The notes beneath the pieces are model-generated. The model did not search any database, was not told the origin of the DNA, and worked only from the letters and a program-made list of their open reading frames with translations. Shown one piece after another: positions 22,449 to 24,156 of a stretch of DNA of 24,156 nt; within the stretch, counting starts at the first letter, position 1; every line of letters begins with the position of its first letter. Position numbers and translations under genes: made by a program. The stretch spans positions 1 to 24,156 of the forward strand of contig WGAB01000027.1 of NCBI GenBank assembly GCA_015489295.1. Reading direction: 5' to 3'. This stretch comes from Caldifarciminota bacterium. Lineage in GTDB: Bacteria; WOR-3; Hydrothermia; WGAB01.

Positions 22449-24156
22449 GGAAGCAGAACGAAGCGAACCGTGCGGTGATGATTGCGCAGGAGATAAACCC
22501 CTCCTGGCAGGGAGGACAGCGACAGGGTAACCGAAGAGGCTCCCCCTGCAGCTTGCCGTAGCACACGGCGCCCGAGGATGTCGTAGATTTCCAGGGTCCC
22601 CGGCGCCAGGCCCGTTACCCTCAGGCGATGCCCGGCCAGCATCTGTACCCGAAGGGGCTGAAATCGGGCCGTCGGGTACCCCTCCTGGACGGCCGTGGGA
22701 TTGCTGTACTGGATTTCCACGAATTCGTACACGTAGTTGCCCGAGCCGGAGGCATCGGAGAACTCGGTGATGAACAGGCCGCCGGGCCCGGAATCCGGGA
22801 GGTCTACCGTGCCCGGGTTGGCCTCGGTATCGGGTCGGATCAGCCAGGCCGCCGGGTCGTCCGCGGGTAGGCTCCGGGAAACCCTGCGGTAAGTATTGTG
22901 GGCATCCAGGGCCACGGTGGGGCCGTCCAGGGTGTCGCCCTGGTCATTGACCAGGGTGAAGGTTTCGCCGCCGTTGATCACCGGAAAGGTGCCGCCCGAA
23001 TTGATGTAGAGCACATTGGACCCCAGGGTGACACCCCAGAAGTTCTCAAAGTCGCTTTGCGTAGCGTTCCGGGCCACGATCAGGATATGGTTTTCGGGCA
23101 ACGTGATGTCGCCGAAGGTGTAGGTGCGGCTGGAATTCTGCTGAATCAACTGGTAACCCTGAAGCGAGACCCCGCCGGTGGCGTTCACTGTGTAGGAGAA
23201 GGTGTCGGACAGGGTGACGGCGCCGGAATCGTCCACAGCCCGAACAAAGTAGGACACCGGGGTTCCCTCGGGCTCGGCCCCGATGTGGAAAAAGAACCAG
23301 TCGCCGGAGGTGGAATCCGGATCCGAGGGGTTCCAGGGGCCGCTGGCCACCGACACCCAGAGTTCGGCAAGGGCCACCTGGCTGTCGTCCGAGATCTTGG
23401 CCTTGATGAGGACCACATCGGCGGCCGTGGGGAAGGGAGGGTTTTGTACGATGTCGGCGATATAGGGGGGCGTGTTGGTGCCCGCGGCGGCCAGCCAGAG
23501 GCAGGCGTTCAGAAAGGCCACGTTGTTGTCTTCGCCCTCGGCGGTCCAGCCGTTGAACAGGTTGTTGCCGGGCTGGCCGGTGCCGTCGTCGGCCGGTGAA
23601 CTGTCGCCGATGCCTACGATGCGGCCGTTGCCGTAGCGGGAGGAGGCCAGGGTTACCCGGCTGGTGCCGTGGCTGGCCCCGGTCATCCACACATGGCCCT
23701 GCACCTGGGCGTTGTAGGAGGGCCAGAGGGTCATGGCGGTGCCGGCATAGTAGCCGATGGCCCCCACGGTGCCCGCAGGACCGTGGATGATGGGATCGCT
23801 GGGGTCCGGGGTGACGTTGGAGTCCGGATGGTCCCAGATGTTGTTGTCCGGTTCCCCGGTGACGTTGAAGTGGATGCCGAACAGGGTGTCGAAGCCGGCG
23901 GCATTGAAGATATGGGGCGAGTCCCAGCCGTTGTTGTTGCGGTCCGAGGCGTTGTGGTTGGCCACGAGGAACAGGCCGCCGCCGTTCTGCACGAACTGGA
24001 CGATGGCCTGCCTTTCCTGAGGGGTCAGGGGGTCCTGGGGTTCACACAGGATGAAAACGTCGAAGTGGGAAAGGTCCAGGCTGTCGGAGGTGTTGCCGTA
24101 GGTGATGGCATGGCCCGGCGGCAGGGTGCGCACCCGGTGCCCCATCTGATATAGGT
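22445..24156 (-). CDS. Large secreted protein with C-terminal type IX-type sorting domain (5' end outside window)
   Basis: The frame is open to the window edge, so at least 569 residues are present and the N-terminus with any signal peptide is missing. The first ~220 residues resemble a class I glutamine-amidotransferase-like/ThuA-like fold (HFDVFILCEPQDPLTPQER, VQNGGGLFLVANH, GRIVGIGDSSPADDG), without an obvious Cys nucleophile. An Ig-like or fibronectin-like segment follows (AELWVSVASGPW, PVSYFVRAVDDSGAV), then a lamin-tail-like stretch (FITEFSDASGSGNYVYEFVEI). The final ~60 residues match a T9SS type A sorting domain: LRVTGLAPGTLEIYDILGRR, then LPGGVYLLR. It overlaps the HAD gene by four bases. 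The substrate is unknown. The protein is Asn-, Asp- and Gly-rich, as expected for an exported product. Confidence 0.82.
   Translation of the reverse strand, partial: LYQMGHRVRTLPPGHAITYGNTSDSLDLSHFDVFILCEPQDPLTPQERQAIVQFVQNGGGLFLVANHNASDRNNNGWDSPHIFNAAGFDTLFGIHFNVTGEPDNNIWDHPDSNVTPDPSDPIIHGPAGTVGAIGYYAGTAMTLWPSYNAQVQGHVWMTGASHGTSRVTLASSRYGNGRIVGIGDSSPADDGTGQPGNNLFNGWTAEGEDNNVAFLNACLWLAAAGTNTPPYIADIVQNPPFPTAADVVLIKAKISDDSQVALAELWVSVASGPWNPSDPDSTSGDWFFFHIGAEPEGTPVSYFVRAVDDSGAVTLSDTFSYTVNATGGVSLQGYQLIQQNSSRTYTFGDITLPENHILIVARNATQSDFENFWGVTLGSNVLYINSGGTFPVINGGETFTLVNDQGDTLDGPTVALDAHNTYRRVSRSLPADDPAAWLIRPDTEANPGTVDLPDSGPGGLFITEFSDASGSGNYVYEFVEIQYSNPTAVQEGYPTARFQPLRVQMLAGHRLRVTGLAPGTLEIYDILGRRVLRQAAGGASSVTLSLSSLPGGVYLLRNHHRTVRFVLLP

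Overview
This is a gene-dense, G+C-rich (roughly two-thirds by eye) bacterial chromosome segment with 23 protein-coding genes, two of them cut by the window ends. I see no rRNA or tRNA gene, CRISPR array, transposase or phage gene. The taxonomic hints are a C-terminal type IX secretion-type sorting domain on the last gene, a C-terminal-processing peptidase with the long tail seen in Bacteroidetes-like relatives, an archaeal-type phosphoglycerate mutase, a DUF432 protein beside an MscS channel, and several promoters whose -10 box lies only 6-10 nt before the start codon. Together these suggest an FCB-group (Bacteroidetes-like) lineage, possibly thermophilic. That is inference and I cannot name a genus.

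Layout. (1) Positions 1-5491, minus strand: a tight six-gene operon read as ctpA, apgM, an MBL-fold hydrolase, a DUF432 protein, an MscS channel and purB (only its first 120 codons are present). (2) Positions 5621-9944, plus strand: a four-gene molybdenum hydroxylase operon (Mo subunit, [2Fe-2S] subunit, FAD subunit, XdhC maturation factor). All four active-site positions I could align by eye match xanthine dehydrogenase rather than aldehyde oxidase. (3) Positions 10004-12834, minus strand: a sulfur-metabolism operon read as an SQR-like flavoprotein, a DUF1641 protein, a single-cysteine DsrC/TusE-like protein and a DsrE2-like protein. (4) Positions 12974-17200, plus strand: purA, a membrane-anchored two-PASTA protein, feoA and feoB. 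(5) Positions 17202-20658, minus strand: alanine dehydrogenase, and a two-gene unit of a GT2 glycosyltransferase and a polyprenyl-phosphate sugar-1-phosphate transferase. (6) Positions 20789-21889, plus strand: mltG. (7) Positions 21801-24156, minus strand: a large secreted protein with a sorting tail, coupled to a HAD phosphatase that overlaps the mltG 3' end.

How the genes work together. The most interesting unit is the sulfur operon. A membrane-peripheral flavoprotein with two retained cysteines would oxidise sulfide, the DUF1641 protein may be its redox or quinone-side partner, and the DsrC-like and DsrE2-like proteins would carry the sulfur as protein-bound persulfide. Its promoter has a good -35/-10 pair and a perfect palindrome on the predicted start site. 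The dsrC-dsrE2 junction carries two mutually exclusive hairpins. The other regions are largely housekeeping: purine synthesis (purA, purB) and purine oxidation, ferrous iron uptake, glycolysis, envelope proteolysis, peptidoglycan processing and exopolysaccharide initiation.
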